From Ferrovibrio sp. (GTDB lineage Bacteria > Pseudomonadota > Alphaproteobacteria > Ferrovibrionales > Ferrovibrionaceae), in NCBI RefSeq assembly GCF_019636075.1, contig NZ_JAHBYG010000030.1, positions 1 to 54,050 of the forward strand: 54,050 nucleotides of DNA, written 5' to 3'. Positions 26,343-35,510 of the stretch are shown piece by piece (position 1 is the stretch's first letter; each line of letters opens with the position of its first letter). Under the pieces are notes generated by a model, which had not been told where the DNA came from, searched no databases, and worked only from the letters and a program-made list of their open reading frames with translations. The position numbers and the translations under genes are program-made.

Positions 26343-27829
26343 TGACTGCGCGTCACGTCATCGCCATAGATCAAGGCACCACATCCAGCCGCGCCATCGT
26401 GTTTGATGCCGAGGGCGATATCAAAGGCCTGGCACAACGCGAATTCCCGCAGCATTACCCCGCCGATGGCTGGGTGGAGCATGATCCGGAAGATATCTGG
26501 CGCGATGTGCAGACCGTTTTGCGTGAAGCTCTGGCGGCGGCCAAGTTGCGACCGCAGGATATCGCCGCCATCGGCATCACCAATCAGCGCGAAACCACTG
26601 TGGTGTGGGAACGCGCCAGCGGCCAGCCGATCCATCGCGCCATCGTGTGGCAGGATCGTCGCACCGCCGATCTGTGCAAGGCCTTGCGCGATGCTGGCGC
26701 GACGGAACTGGTGCAGGGCAAGACCGGCCTGCTGATCGATTCGTATTTTTCTGCCACCAAGATCGCCTGGATTCTCGATCATGTGCCCGGCGCACGGGCG
26801 CGGGCCGAGCGCGGCGAGCTTTGCTTCGGCACCATCGATTGCTTTCTGCTCAATCGCCTGACGGCTGGCCAGGTGCACGCGACGGACGCCACCAATGCCT
26901 CGCGCAGCATGCTGTTCGATATCCATCGCCAGGATTGGGATGACGAACTCTGCCGGCTGTTCCGCGTGCCGCGCGCCATCCTGCCGCGTGTGCTGGATTG
27001 CAGCGGCGAATTCGGTGCGCTCGCGCCCGATATCCTCGGGGCGTCGATTCCGATCACCGGCATGGCCGGCGACCAGCAGGCCGCAACCGTGGGCCAGGCC
27101 TGCTTCCAGCCCGGCATGATGAAAAGCACCTACGGCACTGGCTGTTTCGCCCTAGTCAATACCGGCGAGCGCGCCGTGCAGTCGCAGCATCGCTTGCTCA
27201 CCACCGTGGCCTATCGGCTGAATGGCAAAACCAGCTATGCCCTGGAGGGTTCGATTTTCATTGCCGGCGCCGGCGTGAAGTGGCTGCGCGATAAGCTCAA
27301 GATCGTCAGCAACGCGGCCGAAACCGCCGCCCTTGCGGCATCCGTGCCCGATGGCCATGGCGTTTATGTAGTGCCGGCTTTCGTCGGCCTCGGTGCGCCC
27401 TATTGGGATGCGCAGGCGCGCGGTGCCATCCTCGGCCTCACGCTCGATTCATCGGCGGCGCATATCGCGCGCGCCATGCTGGAAGCCGTCGCTTATCAAA
27501 CCCGCGATCTGACCGATGCCATGGCCGCCGATGGCGCATCTTCTCCCACGGCGCTGCGCGTGGATGGCGGCATGGTGGCGAATGACTGGCTCTGCCAGTT
27601 CCTGGCCGACATGCTGAATATCCCGGTCGAACGCCCCAGGGTGATCGAAACCACAGCGCTTGGCGCGGCCTATCTCGCCGGCCTTGCCACCGGCGTTTAT
27701 GCCAGCCTGGATGCGGTCGGTTATGCCTGGCGCTGCGAGCGCCGCTTCGAACCGCGCATGACCAACGGCCAGCGCGAAGCCTTGCTCGGCGGCTGGAAAA
27801 AAGCTGTGACGCGCGTGTTGAGCAGCTAA
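26342..27829 (+). CDS. glpK: Glycerol kinase
   Basis: A 495-residue FGGY-family kinase of normal length. It has the phosphate-binding [16 protein letters not shown], then [18 protein letters not shown] and [15 protein letters not shown], the catalytic Asp region [16 protein letters not shown] and [16 protein letters not shown], and the adenosine site near [19 protein letters not shown]. It phosphorylates glycerol with ATP to sn-glycerol 3-phosphate. No glpF, glpD or glpR lies nearby. Its end overlaps by 4 bases the end of the convergent gene on the other strand. Confidence 0.96.
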   Translation: MTARHVIAIDQGTTSSRAIVFDAEGDIKGLAQREFPQHYPADGWVEHDPEDIWRDVQTVLREALAAAKLRPQDIAAIGITNQRETTVVWERASGQPIHRAIVWQDRRTADLCKALRDAGATELVQGKTGLLIDSYFSATKIAWILDHVPGARARAERGELCFGTIDCFLLNRLTAGQVHATDATNASRSMLFDIHRQDWDDELCRLFRVPRAILPRVLDCSGEFGALAPDILGASIPITGMAGDQQAATVGQACFQPGMMKSTYGTGCFALVNTGERAVQSQHRLLTTVAYRLNGKTSYALEGSIFIAGAGVKWLRDKLKIVSNAAETAALAASVPDGHGVYVVPAFVGLGAPYWDAQARGAILGLTLDSSAAHIARAMLEAVAYQTRDLTDAMAADGASSPTALRVDGGMVANDWLCQFLADMLNIPVERPRVIETTALGAAYLAGLATGVYASLDAVGYAWRCERRFEPRMTNGQREALLGGWKKAVTRVLSS

Positions 27830-28881
27830 AGCAGCGCCGCCCAAAGCCGCGCCACGGCCTCGGGCATGTAATGCGCGTCGATCATCGTTTGGCCGGCGGC
27901 GATGCGCGGCGGGATGGCGGCGGGATCGTGCAATGCTGCAAGCAGGGCTTGGCCTAGTTGCGGGCCGACATACCCATAGGCGGCCAAATCCCGATAGCTG
28001 GCGATGTCATGCGCCAGGAAATACCGCCCGGCCTGCAAGGCTTGCAAGGCGCGGTTGTTGCTCTTGCCTGCCACCAGCGCATCCTCGGCATTGAACGGCA
28101 GCAGCACGGCATCGCAATCGTTCAATGCAGCTTCCAGCGCCGGCAACGACCAGTTTTCCGCGCGCAGGTTTATCTGCGGCGTTTGCAGGCTTTGCAGGAT
28201 ATCCGCCGGCAAGGCCTCGCAGAGCAGCAGGAGATTTAGCGGCCGGTCGAGTTTTGCCAGATCGTCGTGCAGCAGCTTGCGCAAGGCATCGGCATGGCTG
28301 CCGAACGTGCCGAACCACAGCAGGCGCGGCACGGCACCGGGCGCGAAGCGCGGCTTCCGGCGCGCCACTTCCACCGGATCGGGAATGGCGATCACCTTCG
28401 GTGCTTCATGGCCCAATGCATCGCGCAGCAGATCGGCTAAAGCCGGCGTGGGCGCCACCAGTAGATCAACGCTCAGGCAAAGCCTGCGATACAGAGCTTC
28501 CGCCGCTATTGCCGCCTGGTCGCCTGTGCGGGCCGCTAGATGCGCACGATAGCCGGGGCCGACTTTCAGGTCCGATACATCCAAAGCCACGCGTTTGCCA
28601 GCCTTGCGGTGGCGCGCGATGAAATCGAACAGCCTGGGCCAGTAATCGCGGCCCTGGCTGGGCGCCAGCATCTGCTCCTTGGGCTGCATGATCACGATGC
28701 AGTCGGCTTCTGCCAGGCCGGATTGTTGCACGCCGCTGTAATCGGCCAGCGCGGCAGCGATACCCATTTCGTTCAACGCCTGGGCGGGCAGGGCGGCGCG
28801 ATAGCGCGCGCTGGCCAGGCTGATACTGCCGGCAAGTTCCGAGCGGGCGGCGAAGGGGATGAAGAGCAGGCGCGATGTCAT
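27826..28881 (-). CDS. Glycosyltransferase-like (GT-B fold) protein
   Basis: A 351-residue soluble protein. Its layout suggests a two-domain GT-B glycosyltransferase: an N-terminal part with [19 protein letters not shown] and [12 protein letters not shown], a middle [20 protein letters not shown] then [13 protein letters not shown], and a C-terminal donor-like part [20 protein letters not shown] and [20 protein letters not shown] with [16 protein letters not shown]. These resemble family 4 transferases only loosely, so the assignment is by pattern. Acceptor and donor are unknown. It is the most downstream gene of a minus-strand group and converges on glpK with a 4-base overlap. Confidence 0.65.
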   Translation of the reverse strand: MTSRLLFIPFAARSELAGSISLASARYRAALPAQALNEMGIAAALADYSGVQQSGLAEADCIVIMQPKEQMLAPSQGRDYWPRLFDFIARHRKAGKRVALDVSDLKVGPGYRAHLAARTGDQAAIAAEALYRRLCLSVDLLVAPTPALADLLRDALGHEAPKVIAIPDPVEVARRKPRFAPGAVPRLLWFGTFGSHADALRKLLHDDLAKLDRPLNLLLLCEALPADILQSLQTPQINLRAENWSLPALEAALNDCDAVLLPFNAEDALVAGKSNNRALQALQAGRYFLAHDIASYRDLAAYGYVGPQLGQALLAALHDPAAIPPRIAAGQTMIDAHYMPEAVARLWAALL

Positions 28882-28920
28882 GCCGCTATCGAAGCATGCC
28901 GGCGGCCGTTTCGGAAGCCT

Positions 28921-29763
28921 TCACGGATTGCGGAAATAGTCCGGCTTGCCGGTGGTCCAGATTTCGCCCCAATGCTGCGAGCCGCCGTCGATGGTGATCA
29001 CCGCGCCGGTCATGTAGCTGGCGGCCGGGCTGGCAACATAGATGCAGGCTTCGGCGATCTCCTCGGCGCTGCCCACATCCATCAGCGGGTTGCAGCGCAT
29101 GTAGCTGGCCACGGCTTCCGGCGAATAGACTTTCCAGCCATCGGTGCGCACCAGGCCGGGCGCCACGCAATTGACGCGGATGCCCAGCGGCCCCCATTCC
29201 ACCGATACGGCATTGGAAAACGCGATCACCGCCGAGCGCGCCGCCAGGGTATGCGCCACGCCATGCAGGCCGCGCGGCTCTACCACCACATTCACGATCG
29301 AGCCGGGATGTTTGGTATCGCGCCACAGCCGGGCTGCGGCCTGCATCATGTGGAATGTGCCGTTCAGGTTGGTGTTGATAACGGCATTCCAGCCTTTTTC
29401 GGAATAATCGATGGCGGCTTGCGGAAACTGTCCGCCGGCGGAATTCACCAGGATATCCGGCGGGCCCAGCGTATCGTTCAGCCAGGCATAAAGCGTATCC
29501 ACCTCGGTGCGATTGCGCACATCCACACTGCGGCAAACCGCCTTGCCGCCTGCGGCTTCGATTTCGGCGCGCACGGCGTCTAGTTTGGCCTCGGTGCGGC
29601 CCACCAGCACCACCTGTGCGCCCAGTTTGCCGGCCAGCCGCGCGGTGGCGCCGCCCAGCCCGCCGCCAGCGCCGGAAATCAGCACGGTATTGCCTGCCAG
29701 CAGGTCGGCGGCGAAGGGAATTTTATTGGGGCGCGGCGGTAATTTTATCGGCTGATCGGACAC
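28921..29763 (-). CDS. SDR family oxidoreductase lacking the canonical catalytic Ser-Tyr-Lys
   Basis: A 280-residue short-chain dehydrogenase. The cofactor site is intact: TVLISGAGGGLGGATARLA (residues about 27-43) and ILVNSAGGQFPQAA. Downstream are VEWGPLGIRVNCVAPGLVR and ITIDGGSQHWGE. At the active site, however, the usual Ser is Val (VNVVVEPRGL), and the YxxxK motif reads TLAAR (Thr172, Arg176). This resembles the divergent 2,4-dienoyl-CoA reductase / citronellol-dehydrogenase-like branch, where the catalytic Tyr and Lys are also replaced, so the gene is probably functional rather than decayed. The start is GTG with GGGAGAG just upstream. Substrate unknown. Confidence 0.85.
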   Translation of the reverse strand: MSDQPIKLPPRPNKIPFAADLLAGNTVLISGAGGGLGGATARLAGKLGAQVVLVGRTEAKLDAVRAEIEAAGGKAVCRSVDVRNRTEVDTLYAWLNDTLGPPDILVNSAGGQFPQAAIDYSEKGWNAVINTNLNGTFHMMQAAARLWRDTKHPGSIVNVVVEPRGLHGVAHTLAARSAVIAFSNAVSVEWGPLGIRVNCVAPGLVRTDGWKVYSPEAVASYMRCNPLMDVGSAEEIAEACIYVASPAASYMTGAVITIDGGSQHWGEIWTTGKPDYFRNP

Positions 29764-29868
29764 GCTTCTCTCCCACGCGCCTGTTATACGATCTGGCGCC
29801 TGACCGATTATAGCGTGAGGATTTTTATGCCGACAAGCGGGGTGCTGGCCTGATTCATGCTGCCGCCT

Positions 29869-30867
29869 TCAGGCTGCTGCCCTCAGGCCGGCATGGGCCT
29901 CGGCGATCAATTCATAAGACCGTAGCCGGGCCTTATGGTCGTAGATGTCAGACACGATCATCAATTCATCCACGCCGGTTTCCGCCACGAAAGCCTTGAT
30001 ACCATCGCGCACGGTTGCCGGATTGCCCACCACCGAGCGGGCCAGCCAGCGCTTCACCTCGGCCTTTTCCGCCGGGCTCCAGAAGCTTTCGATATCGTCG
30101 ATGGGCGGATGGCTAAGGCCGCGTGCGCCGCGGAAGATATTGGTGATGGAAATCTGCTGCGTGGTGGCCAGCCGCCTGGCTTCCGCATCGCTGTCGGCGG
30201 CGATGATGTTGATGCCCGCCATGGCATGGGGCCGATCCAGTTGTTCCGAGGGTTTGAAGCGGGCGCGATAGATCGCCAGCGCATCCAGCAATTGCCCCGG
30301 CGCGAAATGCGAAGCGAAGGCATAGGGCAGGCCCAGCTCGGCGGCCAGCATGGCGCCGAACGTGCTGGACCCCAGAATCCATAACGGCACATTGGTGCCG
30401 GCGGCGGGCACGGCGGCGATGCGCTGGCCCGGCTGCGGCGGGGCCAGGAAGGCCTGCAATTCCAGCACATCCTGCGGAAACCGATCGGCGCTTTCAGGAT
30501 CGCGGCGCAAGGCGCGCAGGGTGAGCTGGTCGGTGCCGGGTGCGCGGCCCAATCCCAGATCGATGCGGCCGGGATAAAGCCGTGCCAGGGTGCCGAATTG
30601 CTCGGCGATCACCATCGGTGCATGGTTGGGCAGCATGATGCCGCCGGCGCCCACACGGATCTTCTTGGTGCCGCCGGCGATATAGCCGATCACCACCGAG
30701 GTGGCGGCGGATGCGATGCCGGCCATGTTGTGATGCTCGGCCACCCAGAATCGCTGATAGCCCCAATCCTCGGCATGGGCTGCCAGGTCGCGGCTGTTGC
30801 GCAAAGCGCCGCCGGCATCGGTTTCCTGGGTCACCCGCACCAGATCGAGAATCGAAATATCAGCCAT
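29869..30867 (-). CDS. LLM class flavin-dependent oxidoreductase
   Basis: A 332-residue protein of the luciferase-like monooxygenase superfamily, in the single-component group without a sure substrate. Signature parts are [20 protein letters not shown] at the start, [37 protein letters not shown] and [12 protein letters not shown], with a C-terminal [19 protein letters not shown]. It would use reduced flavin supplied by another protein. It is in the same orientation as the SDR gene after a 105-base gap and may be co-transcribed with it. Nothing in the window names a substrate. Confidence 0.92.
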   Translation of the reverse strand: MADISILDLVRVTQETDAGGALRNSRDLAAHAEDWGYQRFWVAEHHNMAGIASAATSVVIGYIAGGTKKIRVGAGGIMLPNHAPMVIAEQFGTLARLYPGRIDLGLGRAPGTDQLTLRALRRDPESADRFPQDVLELQAFLAPPQPGQRIAAVPAAGTNVPLWILGSSTFGAMLAAELGLPYAFASHFAPGQLLDALAIYRARFKPSEQLDRPHAMAGINIIAADSDAEARRLATTQQISITNIFRGARGLSHPPIDDIESFWSPAEKAEVKRWLARSVVGNPATVRDGIKAFVAETGVDELMIVSDIYDHKARLRSYELIAEAHAGLRAAA

Positions 30868-30979
30868 GGCCGCTCTGCCCTGCCTCTGCGTTTGAACCTG
30901 TGGTTAGCCTATATAGGGGCCTTGGCCAGGATATCGAGAGATAGCAGGGCGGTTCCAGGGCCCGGGCGCTCGATGGGCG

Positions 30980-32119
30980 CTAAAATCCATGCAGGGCGAA
31001 ATCCAACAAGGCTTCGTCCTGGCCCGGGCCCGCCAGGATGCTCAGCCCCAGCGGGCAATCCTGCCAGGTGGCCAGTGGCAGGCTGATGGCAGGCAGGCCG
31101 GCATGGCCTGCCACACAGCAGAGCGTGAGTGCCTTGCGATAGAAATCTGCGATGGCATCTGCCGGGCTGTTCAGGGTCAGTGCGGGGCCCGGTGCGCTGG
31201 GCAGCAGCAAGGCGGTGCCCGGCGGCAGCATTGCCCGCAATCTGGCGGCAAAGGCCAGGCGCAGCGGTCGATATTCGGCGGCCTGTGCGTCGCCGATCGC
31301 CAGCGCATCGGCAAAGCGCGGCGCGATGGCGGGGCCGAAACGCGGCCGCACGCTGCTGATCAACGATCCCAGCGAAGCTTTTATGTCTGCGCCTTGCAGC
31401 ACGCGATAGGCTTCCAGCAGCACAGCTTCCTGGCCTTCATACACGCTTGTGGCTTCGCCGTATTTTGGCAGGGCGGCGGCAATCGCGGGCGGCAGCAAAG
31501 CATAGGCATCCTGGGCCCAAAACAGGCGGCGGATCGGTGTTGCGGTTATGCCTGCATTGCCCAGCAGCAGCCTGCCGGCGGCGGCTAGGATGGCGGCATC
31601 CGGCGCCAGCAGGCCCACGGTGTCGTAGCTCGGCGCGAAGGGAAGCACGCCATCCAGCGGAATGCGGCCATGGCTGGGGCGATAGCCATACAGACCGCAA
31701 AAGCTGGCCGGCACCCGCACAGACCCGCCGGTATCGGTGCCCAGCGCGAAATCCGCCAGGCCGGCCGCCACCACCGAAGCCGAGCCGCTGGAGGAGCCGC
31801 CGGGCAACCGCCCGGGGCAACGCGGATTGGGCGGCGTACCGTAATGGGCATTCTCGCCTTCCAGGCTGAAAGCCAGCTCATCTGTGATGGTTTTGCCCAC
31901 CAATCGCGCACCGGCTGCCAATAGGCGCGCAACCACGGGGGCGTGATCGGCCACCGGCGGTCGCAAAGAGGCCCAATCGGGATTGCCGCCGCCGGTAACC
32001 CGACCGGCCACATCGATCAGATCCTTCACCGCAAAGCGCAATCCGTCCAATGCGCCGCTGGCCGTTGGCGCAATGTCGAAAACACCACCAGGCACGAATC
32101 CTGGCGAGGCGGTGGGCAT
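30980..32119 (-). CDS. Amidase (amidase signature family)
   Basis: A 379-residue amidase. The Ser-cisSer-Lys triad is visible: Lys32 in GLRFAVKDLIDVAGRVTGGG, the cis-Ser in PGGSSSGSASVVAAGLADFA and the nucleophile Ser in GTDTGGSVRVPASFCG. It hydrolyses an amide or carbamoyl bond; the substrate is not defined. At about 380 residues it is shorter than the 450-500 of many family members, close to the AtzF/indole-acetamide hydrolase-like short forms. I chose the ATG at 32119, preceded by AGGGAGGATCACC, rather than a farther upstream codon in the same frame. It is divergent from the TauE/SafE gene across a 200-base gap. Confidence 0.92.
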   Translation of the reverse strand: MPTASPGFVPGGVFDIAPTASGALDGLRFAVKDLIDVAGRVTGGGNPDWASLRPPVADHAPVVARLLAAGARLVGKTITDELAFSLEGENAHYGTPPNPRCPGRLPGGSSSGSASVVAAGLADFALGTDTGGSVRVPASFCGLYGYRPSHGRIPLDGVLPFAPSYDTVGLLAPDAAILAAAGRLLLGNAGITATPIRRLFWAQDAYALLPPAIAAALPKYGEATSVYEGQEAVLLEAYRVLQGADIKASLGSLISSVRPRFGPAIAPRFADALAIGDAQAAEYRPLRLAFAARLRAMLPPGTALLLPSAPGPALTLNSPADAIADFYRKALTLCCVAGHAGLPAISLPLATWQDCPLGLSILAGPGQDEALLDFALHGF

Positions 32120-32319
32120 GGTGATCCTCCCTGGGATACCAGATGGCAAAGGCCATTCTGAATCCAGATGGGGTGTTGCAATCGCTATGCCAAGGGCCGG
32201 GGCTGCTATCTGTCGGAGATATCTTGGGGGCATATCCTGGGCCGCAATGCTTTGGTCAATACCGAAGCATTGCCACGGCCTGCCGGGTATAGAATGTTGA
32301 TCGTCTCAAGGGGGGCAGC

Positions 32320-33084
32320 ATGCTTGCCGTTTTTCCAGGGCTCGATACGCCCGCTTTGCTGTTTTTCGCTTTTGCCGTGCTGCTGCTGGCAGGCTTCGTG
32401 AAAGGCGTGATCGGGCTCGGCCTGCCCACCATTTCCGTTGGGTTGCTGGGGTTGATGCTGGCCCCGCTGGAAGCGGCGGCGCTGCTGCTGATACCCAACC
32501 TGGTCACCAATTTGTGGCAATTGCTGATCGGGCCCGACCTGCGTGGCCTCATCCGCAGGCTTTGGCCGATGCTGGCCGGTATTGTTGTGGGCACCCTGCT
32601 TGCGGCGGCCTGGTTTCCGCTCGGCGGCGCAGCCTGGGCCACGCCGCTGCTCGGCCTGGCGTTGTTCGTTTATGCCGGCCTGGGGCTGCTGGCCATCCAG
32701 CTTGCTGTGCCGGCGCGGCAGGAAGGCTGGGCCGGGCCGTTGGTGGGCCTGTCCACCGGCGCGGTTACCATCCTCACCGGAGTATTCGTGCTGCCGGCGG
32801 TGCCCTATCTGCAAGGCTTGCGTTTACAGCGGGATGACTTGGTGCAGGCGCTTGGCCTGTCGTTCCAGATATCCACGCTGGCCCTGGCCGCCGCCTTGCT
32901 CTGGCAGGGCGATTTCCGCATGCCGCAGGCCGGCGCATCGCTGCTTGCCCTGCTGCCGGCTCTGGGCGGTATGCTGCTGGGCCAGGCTTTGCGCAGCCGG
33001 ATAGGCGCGCTGGCTTTCCGGCGCGCCTTCTTCGGTGGCCTGCTGCTGCTGGGCAGCTATCTGATGTTGAAAGCCCTGCTCTAG
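32320..33084 (+). CDS. Sulfite exporter TauE/SafE family (TSUP) membrane protein
   Basis: A 254-residue inner-membrane protein with about eight hydrophobic segments. It has the TSUP repeat motifs LLLAGFVKGVIGLGLPTISVG near the N-terminus (read within residues 17-38) and GLSTGAVTILTGVFVLPAVP in the second half, where the family's Gly-rich repeat recurs. TSUP proteins move sulfur-containing or organic acids; the substrate is unknown here. An AGGGGGG ribosome binding site precedes the ATG. The stop is 3 bases from the end of the convergent methyltransferase gene. Confidence 0.9.
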   Translation: MLAVFPGLDTPALLFFAFAVLLLAGFVKGVIGLGLPTISVGLLGLMLAPLEAAALLLIPNLVTNLWQLLIGPDLRGLIRRLWPMLAGIVVGTLLAAAWFPLGGAAWATPLLGLALFVYAGLGLLAIQLAVPARQEGWAGPLVGLSTGAVTILTGVFVLPAVPYLQGLRLQRDDLVQALGLSFQISTLALAAALLWQGDFRMPQAGASLLALLPALGGMLLGQALRSRIGALAFRRAFFGGLLLLGSYLMLKALL

Positions 33085-33087
33085 GCG

Positions 33088-34089
33088 CTACTCGGCCGCG
33101 TTGCGGCCCAGACGCGGCATGGCTTTGCCGGCATTGGCGGATTTCGGCTTGCTTGCCGCGCGCGGCGTGCTCAGGCGCGGCCGGCGGCCGTAATTGCGGT
33201 TCATGCCGCTGCTCACCGAAACCAGCTTGTTGATTGGGCTGCGGCGGATTTCCGCTTCCGGGCGCGAGCAGAAGAGTTCGGCATGGAACAGCCCCTCGGC
33301 TTCCTTGGCGGTGGGGCTGATGCCGCGTTGCGCCAGGGCATCCAGCGTGCCGCGCATTTCCTCCTCGTCGCGGAAGCGGCGCTGCACGAAGCTGGCGCCC
33401 TCGAACTTCTCCGTCACCAGCCCATATTGCTGCAAGGTGGCGGCGATCTCGCCGTAATCGAACATGCGCAGCACGAAAGAGGCCACCCAGGGCGCCATTC
33501 CTGCCGCGTTTCCGGCTGCGCAAAGCGCCAGCTTCTCGAAGGTCTTTTGCGTCACATATCCCACGCAGCCGGTGGAAACGATCAAGTCCACCTTGGCCAG
33601 GGCGGCCGCCATTTCGGGCGGCACCGCCTGATTCTCCAGGTCGGCGGCAAAACCGATATCCAGCATGCCGCAGCCTTGCGCATAGCGGATGGCGGGTTCG
33701 GAGATATCCAGGCCGATCACGGTGATGTCGCGGCGCTTCGGCCAGGAAGCGTAGTAATGCCGGTCCATCTCCAGCAATTGCGCGGGCTCCAGCGGCTGGT
33801 GGCCCAGGCTATCATAGCGTTCGGTAAGCTGATCGTAACTCACGCGATATTTCATCAAGGCGGCATTGATGCCGTAGGAACAGCCGAGATCCAGCACGGT
33901 GATCGGTCCGCCCTTGGCGCGCTGGCGGGCTTCGATCAATTGTTCGAAGATCGGCCGTGCCAGATGCGGAATGCTGTAGCCCAATGCCCCCAGGGTGCGA
34001 AAATAACTGCGCGGATCAGGCTGCACATAGATGCTGCTGAAATCTGCCTTGGCCGCATTGATTGCGGAAAATTCCTCGGTTGCCGACAT
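33088..34089 (-). CDS. Class I SAM-dependent methyltransferase
   Basis: A 333-residue protein. Motif I is clear in GPITVLDLGCSYGINAALMK, with the acidic motif II equivalent in ITVIGLDISEPAIRYAQGCG and a post-motif in KVDLIVSTGCVGYV. The N-terminal ~60 residues (FSSIYVQPDPRSYFRTLGAL) are conserved-looking and may bind substrate. The last ~40 residues are basic and Pro/Ser/Ala-rich, probably disordered. The methyl acceptor is unknown. The start at 34089 is preceded by a 265-base gap towards arfB that holds an 18-bp inverted repeat. Confidence 0.85.
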   Translation of the reverse strand: MSATEEFSAINAAKADFSSIYVQPDPRSYFRTLGALGYSIPHLARPIFEQLIEARQRAKGGPITVLDLGCSYGINAALMKYRVSYDQLTERYDSLGHQPLEPAQLLEMDRHYYASWPKRRDITVIGLDISEPAIRYAQGCGMLDIGFAADLENQAVPPEMAAALAKVDLIVSTGCVGYVTQKTFEKLALCAAGNAAGMAPWVASFVLRMFDYGEIAATLQQYGLVTEKFEGASFVQRRFRDEEEMRGTLDALAQRGISPTAKEAEGLFHAELFCSRPEAEIRRSPINKLVSVSSGMNRNYGRRPRLSTPRAASKPKSANAGKAMPRLGRNAAE

Positions 34090-34138
34090 ATATCTGGTCT
34101 CCCCTCATGAATACGCAGTCGAAAAACGCCGATCCAAC

Positions 34139-34156
34139 CCGGTTATGGCTAACCGG
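34139..34156. promoter_or_regulatory. Inverted repeat in the methyltransferase/arfB divergent region
   Basis: CCGGTTATGGCTAACCGG has two perfect 7-bp arms around TGGC, about 50 bases upstream of the methyltransferase start. It could be an operator or a hairpin in the leader. The rest of 34090-34354 shows no gene. Confidence 0.35.
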
Positions 34157-34354
34157 CCTGAAGCCCGAAGTTGGGCGATGAAGTTTTATGTTTGCGTGGC
34201 GAGGATAACCCGATGATTCCAGCATCGCAAACCGGAATGGCCGAAATGGGCAAATGTTAGCGGCATCGCCCTTTTTTGTTCGTTTGCGGTAAACGGCATG
34301 GTCGAAAGCAGAACTTCGCTTGCACCCATACGCTGCGCTGACTAATTTGACGCC

Positions 34355-34777
34355 ATGATCACGGTGACGCGCTCGATTCATCTCGCCGATAGCGAGATTC
34401 AACTCAGCTTCATCCGAGCCTCGGGCCCGGGCGGGCAGAATGTGAACAAGCTGTCCAGCGCCGTGCAATTGCGCTTCGATGTGGCCAACTCGCCGTCATT
34501 GCCGGAAGCCGTGAAGGCGCGATTGATTCCGCTGGCCGGCCAGCGCCTGACCAATGACGGCGTTTTGGTGATTACCGCGCAAACCCAGCGCAGCCAGGAG
34601 CGCAACAAGGCAGAGGCGATCGAGCGGCTGGTTGCGTTGATCCGCGCCGCCGCCAAGCCGCCGGTGCCGCGCCGGCCCACCAAGCCCACCAAGGGTTCCA
34701 AGCAGCGCCGCATGGATGGCAAGGCCAGGCGCGGCGCGGTGAAAAGCCTGCGCAGCAGCAAACCCGGCCTGGATTGA
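34355..34777 (+). CDS. arfB: Peptidyl-tRNA hydrolase ArfB (ribosome rescue factor)
   Basis: A 140-residue protein with the release-factor-like GGQ loop in IRASGPGGQNVNKLSSAVQL, near residues 24-32, and a long basic C-terminal tail (RRPTKPTKGSKQRRMDGKAR) that would enter the empty mRNA channel of stalled ribosomes. It frees peptides from ribosomes stuck on messages without a stop codon. Length and both parts match ArfB/YaeJ. The gene is convergent with the response regulator, ending 7 bases away. Confidence 0.95.
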   Translation: MITVTRSIHLADSEIQLSFIRASGPGGQNVNKLSSAVQLRFDVANSPSLPEAVKARLIPLAGQRLTNDGVLVITAQTQRSQERNKAEAIERLVALIRAAAKPPVPRRPTKPTKGSKQRRMDGKARRGAVKSLRSSKPGLD

Positions 34778-34784
34778 ACGCCGG

Positions 34785-35510
34785 CTAATCCTCGGCTGTC
34801 ACCAGGGTGAGTTCCTGCTCGGCATTCAGCAGGCGATAGCCCACGCCCAGTTCGGTGGCGATATAGCGCGGCCTGGTGGGATCGGGTTCGATCTTGCGGC
34901 GAAGCTTGCGCATGAAGATGCGTAGATAATGCACATCGCCCACATGCTCGGCGCCCCAGCCATGGCGCAGCAGTTGATCATGGGTCAGCACCTTGCCGCT
35001 ATGGCGCGCCAGATGGCTCAATAATTTGTATTCCATCGGCGACAGCTTCACCATCTGGCCCCGCATGGTAACGATGCGATGCGCCAGATCGACGCTCAAA
35101 TCGCCCAATGTCACCATCGGCTCTGCCTCTTGCAGATTCTGCCGGCGGCGCAAGGCGGATTTCACCCGCGCTACGAATTCCGCCATGCCGAAAGGCTTTA
35201 CGATATAATCGTCGGCGCCGAGTTCGAAAGCGCGCACCTTCTCGGTTTCGCGGGCCCGCACCGACAGGATGAAAACCGGCACGCTGCTCCATTCGCGCAG
35301 GCGGGCCAGCACATCCAGCCCGTCCATGTCGCCGAGTTGCAGATCCAGCACGATCAGATCGGGCAGAACGATGGTGGCCTGCTGCAAGGCCGTGGCGCCG
35401 CTTTCCGCCTCGCTCACCGCAAAACCATGCACGCCCAGGCCGGTGCGCAGGAAGCGCCGGATCGCCACTTCGTCGTCCACCACCAGAATCCTGGTGCGCG
35501 TCTCGCTCAT
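34785..35510 (-). CDS. OmpR/KdpE-family response regulator
   Basis: A 241-residue regulator. The receiver domain has the acidic pair in ILVVDDEVAIRRFLRTGL, phospho-acceptor Asp56 in DLIVLDLQLGDMDG, and the conserved Lys in GADDYIVKPFGMAEF. The C-terminal winged helix reads VKLSPMEYKLLSHLARHSGKV and HYLRIFMRKLRRKIEPDP. The pattern is closest to KdpE, and the partner kinase upstream is KdpD-like. Its ATG overlaps the kinase stop (ATGA). No kdpFABC operon is in the window, so its target may not be potassium transport. Confidence 0.92.
   Translation of the reverse strand: MSETRTRILVVDDEVAIRRFLRTGLGVHGFAVSEAESGATALQQATIVLPDLIVLDLQLGDMDGLDVLARLREWSSVPVFILSVRARETEKVRAFELGADDYIVKPFGMAEFVARVKSALRRRQNLQEAEPMVTLGDLSVDLAHRIVTMRGQMVKLSPMEYKLLSHLARHSGKVLTHDQLLRHGWGAEHVGDVHYLRIFMRKLRRKIEPDPTRPRYIATELGVGYRLLNAEQELTLVTAED

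Noticed and set aside
28921..29763. The SDR gene as a decayed pseudogene because the catalytic residues are missing
   Set aside because: The frame is intact, the start has a good ribosome binding site and all structural motifs remain. Related SDR branches also lack the Tyr/Lys.
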